Assembly (NCBI GenBank): GCA_023428185.1
Contig: JAEYYZ010000140.1
Span: forward strand, 1 to 34,124
DNA from: Actinomycetes bacterium
GTDB taxonomy: Bacteria; Actinomycetota; Actinomycetes; Actinomycetales; Demequinaceae
Direction: 5' to 3'
DNA length: 34,124 nucleotides
The position numbers were made by a program, and so were the translations under genes. Below, in pieces: positions 1 through 7,776 of the stretch; the first letter of the stretch is position 1, and every line of letters starts with the position of its first letter. The notes below the pieces were generated by a model, which had not been told where the DNA came from, made no database searches, and saw only the letters and a program-made list of their open reading frames with translations.

Positions 1-1
1 C

Positions 2-35
2 AAAAGGCCCCAGAGAATGGCGTTCTCGTGGGGCC
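2..35 (-). terminator. Rho-independent terminator of tRNA-Val(CAC)
   Basis: On the minus strand a 7-bp stem (bases 6-12 with 29-35) continues, after one bulged G at 28, into a 5-bp stem (13-17 with 23-27) around a 5-base loop. Four T residues follow on that strand (2-5). It begins 17 bases after the 3' end of the minus-strand tRNA, where an intrinsic terminator is expected. It is the only convincing stem-plus-T-run terminator I found in the window. Confidence 0.8.
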
Positions 36-51
36 CTGGTTCAGCGTTCTG

Positions 52-126
52 TGGTGGGCGATACTGGGATCGAACCAGTGACCTCTTCCGTGTGAAGGAA
101 GCGCGCTACCCCTGCGCCAATCGCCC
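52..126 (-). tRNA. tRNA-Val (anticodon CAC)
   Basis: Read on the minus strand it folds as a full cloverleaf with a 7-bp acceptor stem (GGGCGAT/ATCGCCC), a D arm, an anticodon stem CTTCC/GGAAG with loop TTCACAC (anticodon CAC, reading GUG), and a T arm containing GTTCGATCC. The 3' CCA is encoded (52-54) after an A discriminator. It differs at only four positions from tRNA-Val(GAC) at 2420-2494, in opposite orientation, so the two are recent paralogues. Confidence 0.95.
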
Positions 127-139
127 CTAAGCGGGTTTC

Positions 140-166
140 ATCCTAGCGGGTTTGAGAGCCGTCCAA
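140..166 (-). promoter_or_regulatory. Putative promoter of tRNA-Val(CAC)
   Basis: Minus-strand hexamers TTGGAC (161-166) and TAGGAT (140-145) lie 15 bases apart, which is short for a sigma-70-type spacer. The -10 would start transcription about 7 bases before the tRNA. The 9-base sequence AGCGGGTTT (plus-strand reading) is directly repeated at 130-138 and 145-153 and overlaps the element. Read-through from pabC is the alternative source of transcript. Confidence 0.4.
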
Positions 167-168
167 CA

Positions 169-1047
169 TCACGGCGCGGTGCCTCGCGGTGGAGGCGGGT
201 CAGCGTCCGCGCTCGCGTATTGCTCAAAAAGCGCCGAAAGTCTGGTGAGCATCGGTCCCGCAACTATGTCGGCACCGTCCAGTCTGCTCACTGCTTGTAA
301 GCCGCGCGTGGCATTGGACACGGAGGCGTGCGCGAGCCCTTGAACCACGTCATCGAGAACTGACATGGAAAGCTCGCCGGGCGCGGCGACGCGTATGGGT
401 AGGCCCGCACGCGCTCCCCACTCGAGCACAAGTCCGCGCGTGATACCTGGTAGACACCCAGAGGCAAGAGGTGGAGTCAGCACTTCGCCTTGTCTCTCGA
501 TGAAGACGTTGCTCGCTGAGCCTTCGCACAAGTGACCGTGGGTGTTGGAGATGAGCGCCTCGTCGGCACCCTTCTCGCGCGCGAACTTGGCGAGCAACAC
601 ATTCTCGGCATACGAGGTGGTCTTGACGCCCGCAAGTGGCGAGCGTTCGTTGCGCTTCCATGGAGCGCGCACGGCCACACACGTGCGAGGTTTGATGCCA
701 GGGCCTCCCATGATGATCACCGTGGGCTTGGAGTCGCCTCGCGAGGTTCCCATGGGACCGCTACCGGAGGTCACGGTGATGCGGACTTTCACGACTTCGT
801 GAGGCTTGGCCGCGATCACTTCAGAGACACCCCGGCGAATGTAATGCACGTCCAGTTGCGGCAGTCCCATGCGTTCGGCGGAGTACTGCAAACGCATGAG
901 GTGCCGAGTCAGCGCAAAAGGCTGACCGTCGCGCATCCCGATGGTCTCAAAGACCCCATCCCCCACAGTGAGCCCATGATCACTGGCAAGAACGATCGGC
1001 TCGCCGGGGCCCCGGAGGGCTCCGTCGGCCCAGACCACGGCACTCAT
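169..1047 (-). CDS. pabC: Aminodeoxychorismate lyase (class IV PLP aminotransferase fold)
   Basis: 292 aa. It should release pyruvate from 4-amino-4-deoxychorismate to give p-aminobenzoate for folate synthesis, in the cytoplasm with PLP. The fold-type IV signature is visible: DHGLTVGDGVFET near residues 23-35, the PLP lysine K142 in GVKTTSYAENV, and E175 in HLCEGSASNVF, which should contact the pyridine nitrogen. I chose the ATG at 1047, which overlaps the pabB stop in an ATGA, over an upstream in-frame start at 1188 that would add 47 unrelated residues inside pabB. The overlap suggests translational coupling. Branched-chain or D-amino-acid aminotransferases share this fold; the pabB neighbour decides for PabC. 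The amidotransferase subunit pabA is not in the window. Confidence 0.88.
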   Translation of the reverse strand: MSAVVWADGALRGPGEPIVLASDHGLTVGDGVFETIGMRDGQPFALTRHLMRLQYSAERMGLPQLDVHYIRRGVSEVIAAKPHEVVKVRITVTSGSGPMGTSRGDSKPTVIIMGGPGIKPRTCVAVRAPWKRNERSPLAGVKTTSYAENVLLAKFAREKGADEALISNTHGHLCEGSASNVFIERQGEVLTPPLASGCLPGITRGLVLEWGARAGLPIRVAAPGELSMSVLDDVVQGLAHASVSNATRGLQAVSRLDGADIVAGPMLTRLSALFEQYASADADPPPPRGTAP

Positions 1048-2165
1048 GGCGCCATTGTGGCAGAGGCAAGCCCTATTAGCCTGCGTGCTTTGAGTTGCGT
1101 TTCTTCCCATTCGGCTGCCGCCTCGGACCCCCACGTGATGCCCGCGCCAGTGCCGAACCTCAACGTGCCTCCAGCGTGGTCGTCCCACCAGAAGGTGCGG
1201 ATCCCTACGGCAAGCTCGGCACGGCGGGCATCGGCGTCAATCCAACCGATGGCACCGCAATAAGGGCCTCGCGGCACTGGCTCTTCTCGCGTGATGATTC
1301 GAAGAGCCGATGCCTTGGGCGCCCCGGAGACAGAGCCCGGGGGGTAGGTGGCTTGAAAGAGTGCTGGCCACATGGGTCCCGTCCAGTCGTAAGCCGCGTC
1401 GAGTGTGGCTTGGACCGTGGACTGCAAGTGAGCTAACCCCGGGTGTTCGTGCCTTCCGAGAAGTTCCGGAACAGCCACGCTGCCTGGCACCGCCGTGGGC
1501 GACAAGTCATTGCGAATGAGGTCCGTGATCATGATGTTCTCGGCTTCGTCTTTGTCCAGCATGGGCTCCCCTGGCGCGGAGGTGCCCTTGATGGGTGAGG
1601 AACGGACAGTGTCGCCATCCACAGACAAGTACAACTCCGGGCTGGCCGAAACCACCCACGTGCCCGGCATGGTCTCGCTTTGCGGAATCACGATGCGTGC
1701 CGCGTACCGCGCGGGGTTTCCCTTGGCAAGCAATTGCGACAACGCCACGGCATCGGGCCCTGGAGGCGCTGCCGCGAGCGGGGCGCTGAGGACGCGGCAG
1801 AGATTGGCCTGGTAGACCTCCCCTTCGCGAATGTCCGAACGGATCGCCTCAACGCCAGCGATGTATCCCTCGCGGTCGAGCGATGTCACCCATGCATCCG
1901 GCGCGGGCCCGTTCCAAGCTCGGCCTTCAAGCAATGGCTCGCGTACGGCCTCGGTGCGCTCTACGGTGGCGAATCTCCACGCATCGACTTTGCCTTCAAA
2001 GGTGCCCACCACCACCCAGAAGCCGCCTTCAGCAAGCCGATGCCCGTCGCGGGTAGCGTCTACGTGTTCCACCGGTTCACTGGCTCGCACTCCCCGGAAC
2101 GCGGCAGAGCCCAAGCGGCGAGCATCGTGGGACCACTCCATGGCTCCAACGTAGTGGCGCGACAC
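1044..2165 (-). CDS. pabB: Aminodeoxychorismate synthase component I
   Basis: 373 aa, chorismate-binding family. With ammonia from a PabA partner it converts chorismate to 4-amino-4-deoxychorismate. Visible family motifs are SPIKGTSAPGE with K193, the lysine expected to attack chorismate in PabB enzymes; DEAENIMITDLIRNDL near 206-221 (metal and chorismate site); PPGSVSGAPK; and the C-terminal GAGIT and EWEE blocks. The N-terminal tryptophan-binding-like part is short, as in single-domain PabB. The start is uncertain: GTG at 2165 is the longest reading, but ATG at 2141 has TACGTT ending six bases upstream, a leaderless-type signal, and would remove eight residues. Transcribed first in a pabB-pabC pair. 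Confidence 0.87.
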   Translation of the reverse strand: MSRHYVGAMEWSHDARRLGSAAFRGVRASEPVEHVDATRDGHRLAEGGFWVVVGTFEGKVDAWRFATVERTEAVREPLLEGRAWNGPAPDAWVTSLDREGYIAGVEAIRSDIREGEVYQANLCRVLSAPLAAAPPGPDAVALSQLLAKGNPARYAARIVIPQSETMPGTWVVSASPELYLSVDGDTVRSSPIKGTSAPGEPMLDKDEAENIMITDLIRNDLSPTAVPGSVAVPELLGRHEHPGLAHLQSTVQATLDAAYDWTGPMWPALFQATYPPGSVSGAPKASALRIITREEPVPRGPYCGAIGWIDADARRAELAVGIRTFWWDDHAGGTLRFGTGAGITWGSEAAAEWEETQLKARRLIGLASATMAP

Positions 2166-2179
2166 GCATCCCCTATGGA

Positions 2180-2209
2180 TTGGAAAAACACGCGGTGGTC
2201 GGATACAGT
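2180..2209 (+). promoter_or_regulatory. Putative promoter of the Gly-Cys-Val tRNA cluster
   Basis: TTGGAA (2180-2185) and TACAGT (2204-2209) are separated by 18 bases, a good sigma-70-type arrangement, 33 bases upstream of tRNA-Gly. The same 77-base gap must also carry the divergent pabB promoter; a minus-strand TTGACT (2207-2212) is a possible -35 for it, but no convincing -10 follows at the right distance. Confidence 0.5.
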
Positions 2210-2242
2210 CAATCCCTGGTCAGGGCCGTAAGGCGCTGATAC

Positions 2243-2315
2243 GCGGACGTGGCTCAGTTGGTAGAGCATCACCTTGCCAAGGTGAGGGTCGCGGGTTCGA
2301 ATCCCGTCGTCCGCT
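2243..2315 (+). tRNA. tRNA-Gly (anticodon GCC)
   Basis: Complete cloverleaf. The acceptor stem is GCGGACG/CGTCCGC, the anticodon stem TCACC/GGTGA with loop TTGCCAA (anticodon GCC, reading GGC and GGU), and the T arm contains GGTTCGAATCC. The discriminator is T and CCA is not encoded, unlike the two valine tRNAs. First gene of a three-tRNA cluster. Confidence 0.96.
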
Positions 2316-2347
2316 CGGAGGGCCGTTGTGTCACTCAACGGCGCTGC

Positions 2348-2418
2348 GGTGGAGTGGCCGAGTGGCTAGGCAGCGGCCTGCAAAGCCGTCTACGTGGGTT
2401 CGAATCCCATCTCCACCT
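2348..2418 (+). tRNA. tRNA-Cys (anticodon GCA)
   Basis: 71-base cloverleaf with acceptor GGTGGAG/CTCCACC, anticodon loop CTGCAAA (anticodon GCA) and T discriminator (U73, a known identity base for cysteine tRNA). CCA is not encoded. Only one base (2419) separates it from tRNA-Val(GAC), so the two are almost certainly cut from one precursor. Confidence 0.96.
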
Positions 2419-2419
2419 C

Positions 2420-2494
2420 GGGCGATTGGCGCAGTGGTAGCGCGCTTCCCTGACACGGAAGAGGTCACTGGTTCGAACCCAGTATCGCCCACCA
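2420..2494 (+). tRNA. tRNA-Val (anticodon GAC)
   Basis: 75 bases including an encoded CCA (2492-2494). The acceptor stem is GGGCGAT/ATCGCCC and the anticodon loop CTGACAC gives GAC, reading GUC and GUU. It is identical at 71 of 75 positions to the minus-strand tRNA-Val(CAC) at 52-126; the differences lie in the D loop, the anticodon loop and the T loop. Confidence 0.96.
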
Positions 2495-2544
2495 CACATG
2501 TCGCGTTGAGACTTCTCTCCGCACCCTCTCGGTAACTCCCCGGT

Positions 2545-2556
2545 CACACGCGTGTG
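2545..2556. repeat. 12-bp perfect palindrome upstream of treY
   Basis: CACACGCGTGTG is a perfect inverted repeat in the 100-base gap between tRNA-Val and treY, 38 bases before the chosen treY start. It could be an operator for the trehalose operon or a weak stem after the tRNAs; no T-run follows, so a terminator is less likely. I could not identify a convincing treY promoter in this gap. Confidence 0.35.
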
Positions 2557-2594
2557 TGATGATGGGAGAACCCACCGGGAGGCGGGCATCGTTT

Positions 2595-5111
2595 ATGGCT
2601 GACATCACTCACGAACGTATCAAGCGCCTAGGCCACCGGCCCGAGGCCCCCGTGCCCACCTCCACGTATCGCCTTCAACTCACCGCAGACTTCACGTTTG
2701 CGGATGCGGCGGCTCAACTGCCGTACTTCAAGGCGCTGGGCGTTTCACACTTGTACCTCTCCCCCATCCTCGAGGCATCGCCGGGTTCCACGCATTTCTA
2801 CGACGTTGTGGACCACTCGCGCATCGCAGCCGTTCTGGGCGGCGAGGAGGGTTTGCGTGACCTTTCGTGGCGGGCGGGCGAGCTCGGCATCGGGCTCATT
2901 GCTGACATAGTGCCCAACCACATGGCCGTCCCCACGCCTGCCTATCACAATCGTGCCTTGTGGTCGGTCCTTGCGGAAGGTGCGGAGTCCGCCTACGCGC
3001 ACTGGTTTGACGTGGACTGGAGTGCGGGTGAGCCCGTGCTCATGGCGGTTCTGGGCGAACGGATGGGCACCGTGCTGGCTAAGAACCAGTTGAGTGTGAC
3101 GTCCATGGTGGTACCAGGGCATGAAGACGCGGGCCCGGTGCCCGTATTGCAGTACTTCGACCACATGTTCCCTGTACGACCCGGCACCGAGAACCTGCCC
3201 ATGGAAACCCTCGTCGACCAGCAGCATTACCGGCTCGCGTATTGGCGCGTGGGCAACGAGGAGTTGAACTACCGGCGTTTCTTTGACGTGGGCTCCCTGG
3301 TGGGATTGCGAGTGGAAGACCCTGACGTTTTTGACAAGACGCACCGCGTGATCATTGACCTGGTGGCTGACGGCACCCTCGCCGGGTTGCGCGTCGACCA
3401 CCCTGACGGCCTCGCGGACCCTGAGAAGTACCTTGCTGATCTTGCGCAAGCGACCAACAACGCGTGGATTGTGGTGGAGAAGATCCTCGAAGACGAGGAA
3501 CGGCTTCCCACCTCCTGGAAGACGGCAGGCACCACCGGGTACGACGCTGCGTGGAGGATTGGTGGGACGTTACGAGACCCTGCGGGTGCCGCACCGCTCG
3601 CAGGCACCTTGCACCGCGTAGCTGGCGATGCCATGGGTGAATTACCAGGGATGATTGACGCCGCTAAACGCGAGATCGTCAAGGATTCGCTCGCCTCAGA
3701 GGCCGAGAGGCTAGCCACGCTCGCGCACACCGTATGCACCACGGACGTGCGGTTGCGCGACCACACGTGGCGCGCGCTCCACGACGCTGTACGCGCGTTG
3801 GTGGTGGCCTTCCACCGCTACCGCGCCTACGTCTCGCCTGGCATCGCACCCAAGCCCACCGACACCGAAGCGATCGACGCGGCCGCGGCACGCGCACGGA
3901 CCATGCTGGACCCCGAGCGGCACGAAACCCTCGACGTCTTGGTGGAACTTCTCAAGGGCAACGAGGTAGGTAGCGCCGGCCGCACAGAAGAAGCCACCCG
4001 AGCCCAACTCATCACGCGCTTCCAACAAGTGTGTGGCGCCGTCATGGCCAAAGGTGTGGAAGACACCGCGTACTACCGCTGGACCCACCTCTTGCCACTG
4101 TGTGAGGTGGGCTCCCCCGCAGGCAGGTTCGCGGTACCACCCGCCGCGTTCCACACGTTCGCAAGCGATCGCCAGCAGATGTATCCGCACGCCATGACCA
4201 CGTTGACAACGCATGACACCAAGCGGTCAGGAGACATTCGCGCACGCTTGGGAGTGCTGAGCGAAGTAGCCGATGCCTGGGATGGCTGGGTGACCAAGGC
4301 GAGGGCGGCATCGGCGGGAGTAAGGCCAGCCGAGCTGGACGGGCGTACCGAGAACTTGTGGTGGCAAACGCTGGTAGGCACCGTGGATCATGACGGTTCC
4401 CTCATGGCGTGGGACAGGCTCGAGGGGTACCTCGTGAAAGCCATGCGCGAGGCCAAGAGTCACTCGTCGTGGACCTCCGTAAATGCGGCGTACGAATCCG
4501 CCGTGCTCTGGTTCTGCCAGACCACGCACGCTGACCCCGTGATGCGCTCCTTGGTTGCGGAATGGACGGGACTGACCGCGCCGGGAGTGCGTGCCGCAGT
4601 CTTGAGTCAGGCCCTGATTCACCTGACGATGCCGGGCATCCCCGACGTGTACCAAGGCACCGAGACGTACAGGCCACTTCTGGTGGATCCGGACAACCGA
4701 CGCTCAGTTGACTTCCAAACGCTCGCCACTGGCCTCAAGCGAGTCAATGGCAAGGGAAAGCCTCGCACCCTCGCCGACGAGAAGCTACTACTCACCACGC
4801 GGGCCCTCGCCGTGCGTAATGACCACCCACACGCGTTTGTGGGCGACGACTCCGGCTATTTGCCGCTTCCGTCGTCGTCCGGAAACGCGCTCGTGTACGC
4901 GCGCACAGTGCGTGACGAACCCACCGTGGTCTCCGTGGCCACCCGCGCTGCCCTGGAGTTGGAGCGACTGGGAGGATGGCGCGGCCACACCGTGCAATTG
5001 CCTGCGGGTCAGTGGCGAGACGTCCTGACGGGGCAAACCCTTGCAGGCGGCACGGTAGACGCTGATGTGCTGCTTCCCACCCTGCCAGTCGCTTTGCTGG
5101 TGCGCGCATGA
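2595..5111 (+). CDS. treY: Malto-oligosyltrehalose synthase
   Basis: 838 aa, glycoside hydrolase family 13. It isomerises the reducing-end alpha-1,4 bond of a malto-oligosaccharide to alpha-1,1, making maltooligosyl trehalose in the cytoplasm. Visible motifs: the N-terminal STYRLQL with FKALGVSHLYLSPI, LIADIVPNHMAV (conserved region I), LRVDHPDGLADP with probable nucleophile D268, WIVVEKILEDEE with probable acid/base E295, and TTHDTKRSGDIRARL with D541. TreY-type insertions give a length near the family norm. I chose the ATG at 2595 because GGGAGG lies 12 bases upstream and the conserved fold begins soon after; ATGs at 2556 and 2562 add a short tail without a ribosome site. Its stop overlaps the treZ start in ATGA. 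The debranching enzyme treX is absent here. Confidence 0.95.
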   Translation: MADITHERIKRLGHRPEAPVPTSTYRLQLTADFTFADAAAQLPYFKALGVSHLYLSPILEASPGSTHFYDVVDHSRIAAVLGGEEGLRDLSWRAGELGIGLIADIVPNHMAVPTPAYHNRALWSVLAEGAESAYAHWFDVDWSAGEPVLMAVLGERMGTVLAKNQLSVTSMVVPGHEDAGPVPVLQYFDHMFPVRPGTENLPMETLVDQQHYRLAYWRVGNEELNYRRFFDVGSLVGLRVEDPDVFDKTHRVIIDLVADGTLAGLRVDHPDGLADPEKYLADLAQATNNAWIVVEKILEDEERLPTSWKTAGTTGYDAAWRIGGTLRDPAGAAPLAGTLHRVAGDAMGELPGMIDAAKREIVKDSLASEAERLATLAHTVCTTDVRLRDHTWRALHDAVRALVVAFHRYRAYVSPGIAPKPTDTEAIDAAAARARTMLDPERHETLDVLVELLKGNEVGSAGRTEEATRAQLITRFQQVCGAVMAKGVEDTAYYRWTHLLPLCEVGSPAGRFAVPPAAFHTFASDRQQMYPHAMTTLTTHDTKRSGDIRARLGVLSEVADAWDGWVTKARAASAGVRPAELDGRTENLWWQTLVGTVDHDGSLMAWDRLEGYLVKAMREAKSHSSWTSVNAAYESAVLWFCQTTHADPVMRSLVAEWTGLTAPGVRAAVLSQALIHLTMPGIPDVYQGTETYRPLLVDPDNRRSVDFQTLATGLKRVNGKGKPRTLADEKLLLTTRALAVRNDHPHAFVGDDSGYLPLPSSSGNALVYARTVRDEPTVVSVATRAALELERLGGWRGHTVQLPAGQWRDVLTGQTLAGGTVDADVLLPTLPVALLVRA

Positions 5112-6895
5112 GCCATAGTGGCCTAGAGGCGACTCGCCCCCGCCCAGCCCGAGTGTGGGCCCCCCAAGCCCACAGAGTTGTGCTGCACGTGGAGCGCAAT
5201 GGCGTCGCGGAGCGCATCCCGCTGACAACTGATGGGGCCGGTTGGCACAGCGGTGGCGATCTGCTCGATGGAGATCACTACGGCTTTGTGCTCGACGGCG
5301 ACGGCCCCTTCCCTGACCCTCGCTCAGCGTTCCAGCCAGGGAGTGTGCACGGACTGTCACAAGTAGTGGATACCAGCACCTTTGAGTGGAGTGACGCGGC
5401 CTGGAAGGGTCTCGACCCCCTAGGCGCCGTGATCTACGAACTCCACGTGGGTACGTTCACTCCAGAAGGCACGCTCGACGCCGCAACGCGCCACTTGCCG
5501 CGGCTGGCCGCTGCCGGCATTCAGCTCGTGGAACTCATGCCTCTCGCTCCCTTCCCAGGCGAGCGCGGATGGGGCTACGACGGCGTGAGCCTCTCAGCAG
5601 TGCACCGCGCATACGGCGGCCCGTGGGCGCTCCAGCGATTTGTGAACGAGGCCCACAGGCATGGGTTAGGCGTGTGTCTCGATGTGGTCCATAACCATTT
5701 GGGGCCAGACGGCAACTACTTGGGTCTGTATGGGCCGTACTTCACCGATGCCCACCACACGCCGTGGGGATCCGCCGTCAACCTCGATCAACCCGGGAGC
5801 GACCAGGTTCGCTCCCACCTCATCGAGAGCGCGCTGCGGTGGTTCAGTGAGTTCCACGTGGACGCCTTGAGGCTAGACGCCGTTCACGAACTCCATGACG
5901 ACTCGCCCCGCCACTTTCTGGCTGAACTCTCTGATGAAGTTGCCGCTTTGGCACCCCGCCTTGGCCGCCCGCTCACACTCATTGCCGAAAGCGACCTCAA
6001 CAACGAGCTGATGGTAACCCCCACGGCCAACGGCGGCCTTGGCATGGACCTGCAGTGGGCCGACGACGTACACCACGCCTTGCACACGTACCTCACTGGC
6101 GAGCGCCACGGGTACTACGGCGAGTTCGGGTCTATCGAGGTGCTTGACCATGTATACCGTCACGTGTTCTGGCATGACGGCAAACCCTCCCAGTTTCGTC
6201 AGCGTCCGTGGGGAGCACCCGTCTCCCCCCACACAGACAGACGCAAGTTTGTGGTGTTCGCCTCCAACCATGACCAAGTGGGAAACCGCGCGCTCGGCGA
6301 CCGACCCTCGGCATCGTTGACTCCGGGCGCTCAAGCCACCGCCATAGCCATGGTGTTGCTTTCCCCCTTCACACCCATGCTGTTCATGGGCGAGGAGTAC
6401 GGCGAGACAAGCCCCTTCCAATTCTTCACGGACCACGAGCCCGGCTTGGGAGCAGCAGTGACTGCCGGCCGCTTGGCCGAGTTCGCTACCCATGGCTGGG
6501 AGGAGTTGTACGGGCGAGAAATCACCGTTCCCGACCCTCAATCACCAGAGACCTTTGAGGCCTCCCGGTTGGCGCACGTTGACTCTGCGGAGGCCTCCTT
6601 CGCCGCTGCACGCGAGTGGACTGCTACGTGTATGGCTGCCCGCTCACTCACCACGGCACCGGGCGCATGGGAACACCACCCCGTGAGCGTCTCAGAAACC
6701 CGGCCCCGAGTGCTCACCATGGATGGCCCCGTGCGTATTCACGCCAATCTCTCTGGCTCGTCAGTAGAGTTCCGTATCACCGAAGCCGACGCCGTGGTGG
6801 GCGCTTTTGGCGCGGCGGTGCGCGCCGGAGGCACGTTGACAGTGCCGCCCGACGCAGTGGTATTGATTGGCGTGGGAGCGATCCCACCCGAATAG
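5108..6895 (+). CDS. treZ: Malto-oligosyltrehalose trehalohydrolase
   Basis: 595 aa, GH13. It cleaves free trehalose from the maltooligosyl trehalose made by TreY. In order: an N-terminal beta-sandwich domain (RPARVWAPQAHRVVLHVE), the catalytic barrel beginning at VIYELHVGTFTPEG, GVCLDVVHNHLGPDGNYL, VDALRLDAVHELHD with nucleophile D257, LTLIAESDLN with acid/base E294, and FASNHDQVGNRALGDR with D389, followed by the MLFMGEEYGE block and a C-terminal beta domain. The AESD and NHDQVGN variants are typical of TreZ rather than glycogen branching enzyme. Translationally coupled to treY by the ATGA overlap, and 17 bases upstream of ppk2. Confidence 0.95.
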   Translation: MSHSGLEATRPRPARVWAPQAHRVVLHVERNGVAERIPLTTDGAGWHSGGDLLDGDHYGFVLDGDGPFPDPRSAFQPGSVHGLSQVVDTSTFEWSDAAWKGLDPLGAVIYELHVGTFTPEGTLDAATRHLPRLAAAGIQLVELMPLAPFPGERGWGYDGVSLSAVHRAYGGPWALQRFVNEAHRHGLGVCLDVVHNHLGPDGNYLGLYGPYFTDAHHTPWGSAVNLDQPGSDQVRSHLIESALRWFSEFHVDALRLDAVHELHDDSPRHFLAELSDEVAALAPRLGRPLTLIAESDLNNELMVTPTANGGLGMDLQWADDVHHALHTYLTGERHGYYGEFGSIEVLDHVYRHVFWHDGKPSQFRQRPWGAPVSPHTDRRKFVVFASNHDQVGNRALGDRPSASLTPGAQATAIAMVLLSPFTPMLFMGEEYGETSPFQFFTDHEPGLGAAVTAGRLAEFATHGWEELYGREITVPDPQSPETFEASRLAHVDSAEASFAAAREWTATCMAARSLTTAPGAWEHHPVSVSETRPRVLTMDGPVRIHANLSGSSVEFRITEADAVVGAFGAAVRAGGTLTVPPDAVVLIGVGAIPPE

Positions 6896-6912
6896 CAGGT
6901 TGGGAGAGATCC

Positions 6913-7776
6913 ATGGGCACAGTGAAGTGGGACGAGGATCCAGTAGCGGCGTTGAAGGTGCGGCCTGGGTTCAGCGTGGCGGCGTTCGACTGCGAAGCCA
7001 CTCCCGGTTTCAGCGGCTCAAAAGCCCAAGGCGCGGAACTCATGGCCTCGCAAGCGGACGAACTGTCAGAACTTCAAGAGAAGCTGTTCGCGCATGGCCG
7101 CACCGGCGGCAACCGGTCAGTGCTGTTGGTCATTCAAGGCATGGATACCTCCGGCAAGGGTGGAATCGTTCGCCACGTGCTGGGGATGGTGGACCCGCAG
7201 GGCGTGAAGCATCGGTCCTTTGGAGTGCCGACTGAGGAAGAGCGCGCCCATCATTACTTGTGGCGCATCCGCCAAGCGCTACCTCCAGCAGGATTCATCG
7301 GCGTCTTTGACCGCTCGCACTACGAAGATGTGCTGGTGGTGCGCGTTCACGACCTGGTCCCTGGCGACCCGTGGGCCGAGCGCTATGCCGAGATCAACGC
7401 CTTTGAGAAGGAAGTGGTGGACGCTGGCACCGTGGTGGTGAAGTGCGCAATGTTCGTCTCCCCCCAAGAGCAGTTGGCGCGGCTCAGCGAACGCTTGGAG
7501 CGGCCTGACAAGCACTGGAAGTACAACCCAGGTGATCTCGATGAACGGGGTCACTGGGACGCTTACATGGACGCGTACCAGGCGATGCTGGATAACACCT
7601 CAACGGATCACGCGCCGTGGTACGCGATTCCCGCAGACAACAAGTGGTTTGCGAGGCTTGCAGTGGCGGAGTTGCTTGAGCACGCATTGTTGTCTCTAAA
7701 GCTCGATTGGCCGGTGGCGGACTTCGACGTCGCCGCAGAGAAGGCGCGCTTGGCTGCGCTTGCCAACGAGTCTTAG
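6913..7776 (+). CDS. ppk2: Polyphosphate kinase 2 family protein
   Basis: 287 aa. PPK2 enzymes move phosphate between polyphosphate and nucleotides (NMP, NDP or both, depending on class). The Walker A-type loop GMDTSGKGG spans residues 76-84, followed by the family's FDRSHYEDV with D133 and R134, then the lid region with SERLERPDKHWKYNPGDL. One PPK2 domain is present, so it is not a two-domain AMP-specific form; substrate class cannot be read with certainty. ATG at 6913 follows GGGAGAG. It lies 17 bases after treZ on the same strand and is probably co-transcribed with treYZ. Its TAG stop overlaps the convergent zapE stop by four bases. Confidence 0.9.
   Translation: MGTVKWDEDPVAALKVRPGFSVAAFDCEATPGFSGSKAQGAELMASQADELSELQEKLFAHGRTGGNRSVLLVIQGMDTSGKGGIVRHVLGMVDPQGVKHRSFGVPTEEERAHHYLWRIRQALPPAGFIGVFDRSHYEDVLVVRVHDLVPGDPWAERYAEINAFEKEVVDAGTVVVKCAMFVSPQEQLARLSERLERPDKHWKYNPGDLDERGHWDAYMDAYQAMLDNTSTDHAPWYAIPADNKWFARLAVAELLEHALLSLKLDWPVADFDVAAEKARLAALANES

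Noticed and set aside
1048..1188. N-terminal extension of PabC to 1188
   Set aside because: It overlaps pabB heavily and adds non-conserved sequence; ATG 1047 with the ATGA overlap fits the family start.
532..1263. 243-codon plus-strand frame across pabC/pabB
   Set aside because: Both strands cannot be coding here with the pabC and pabB motifs intact; no recognisable product.
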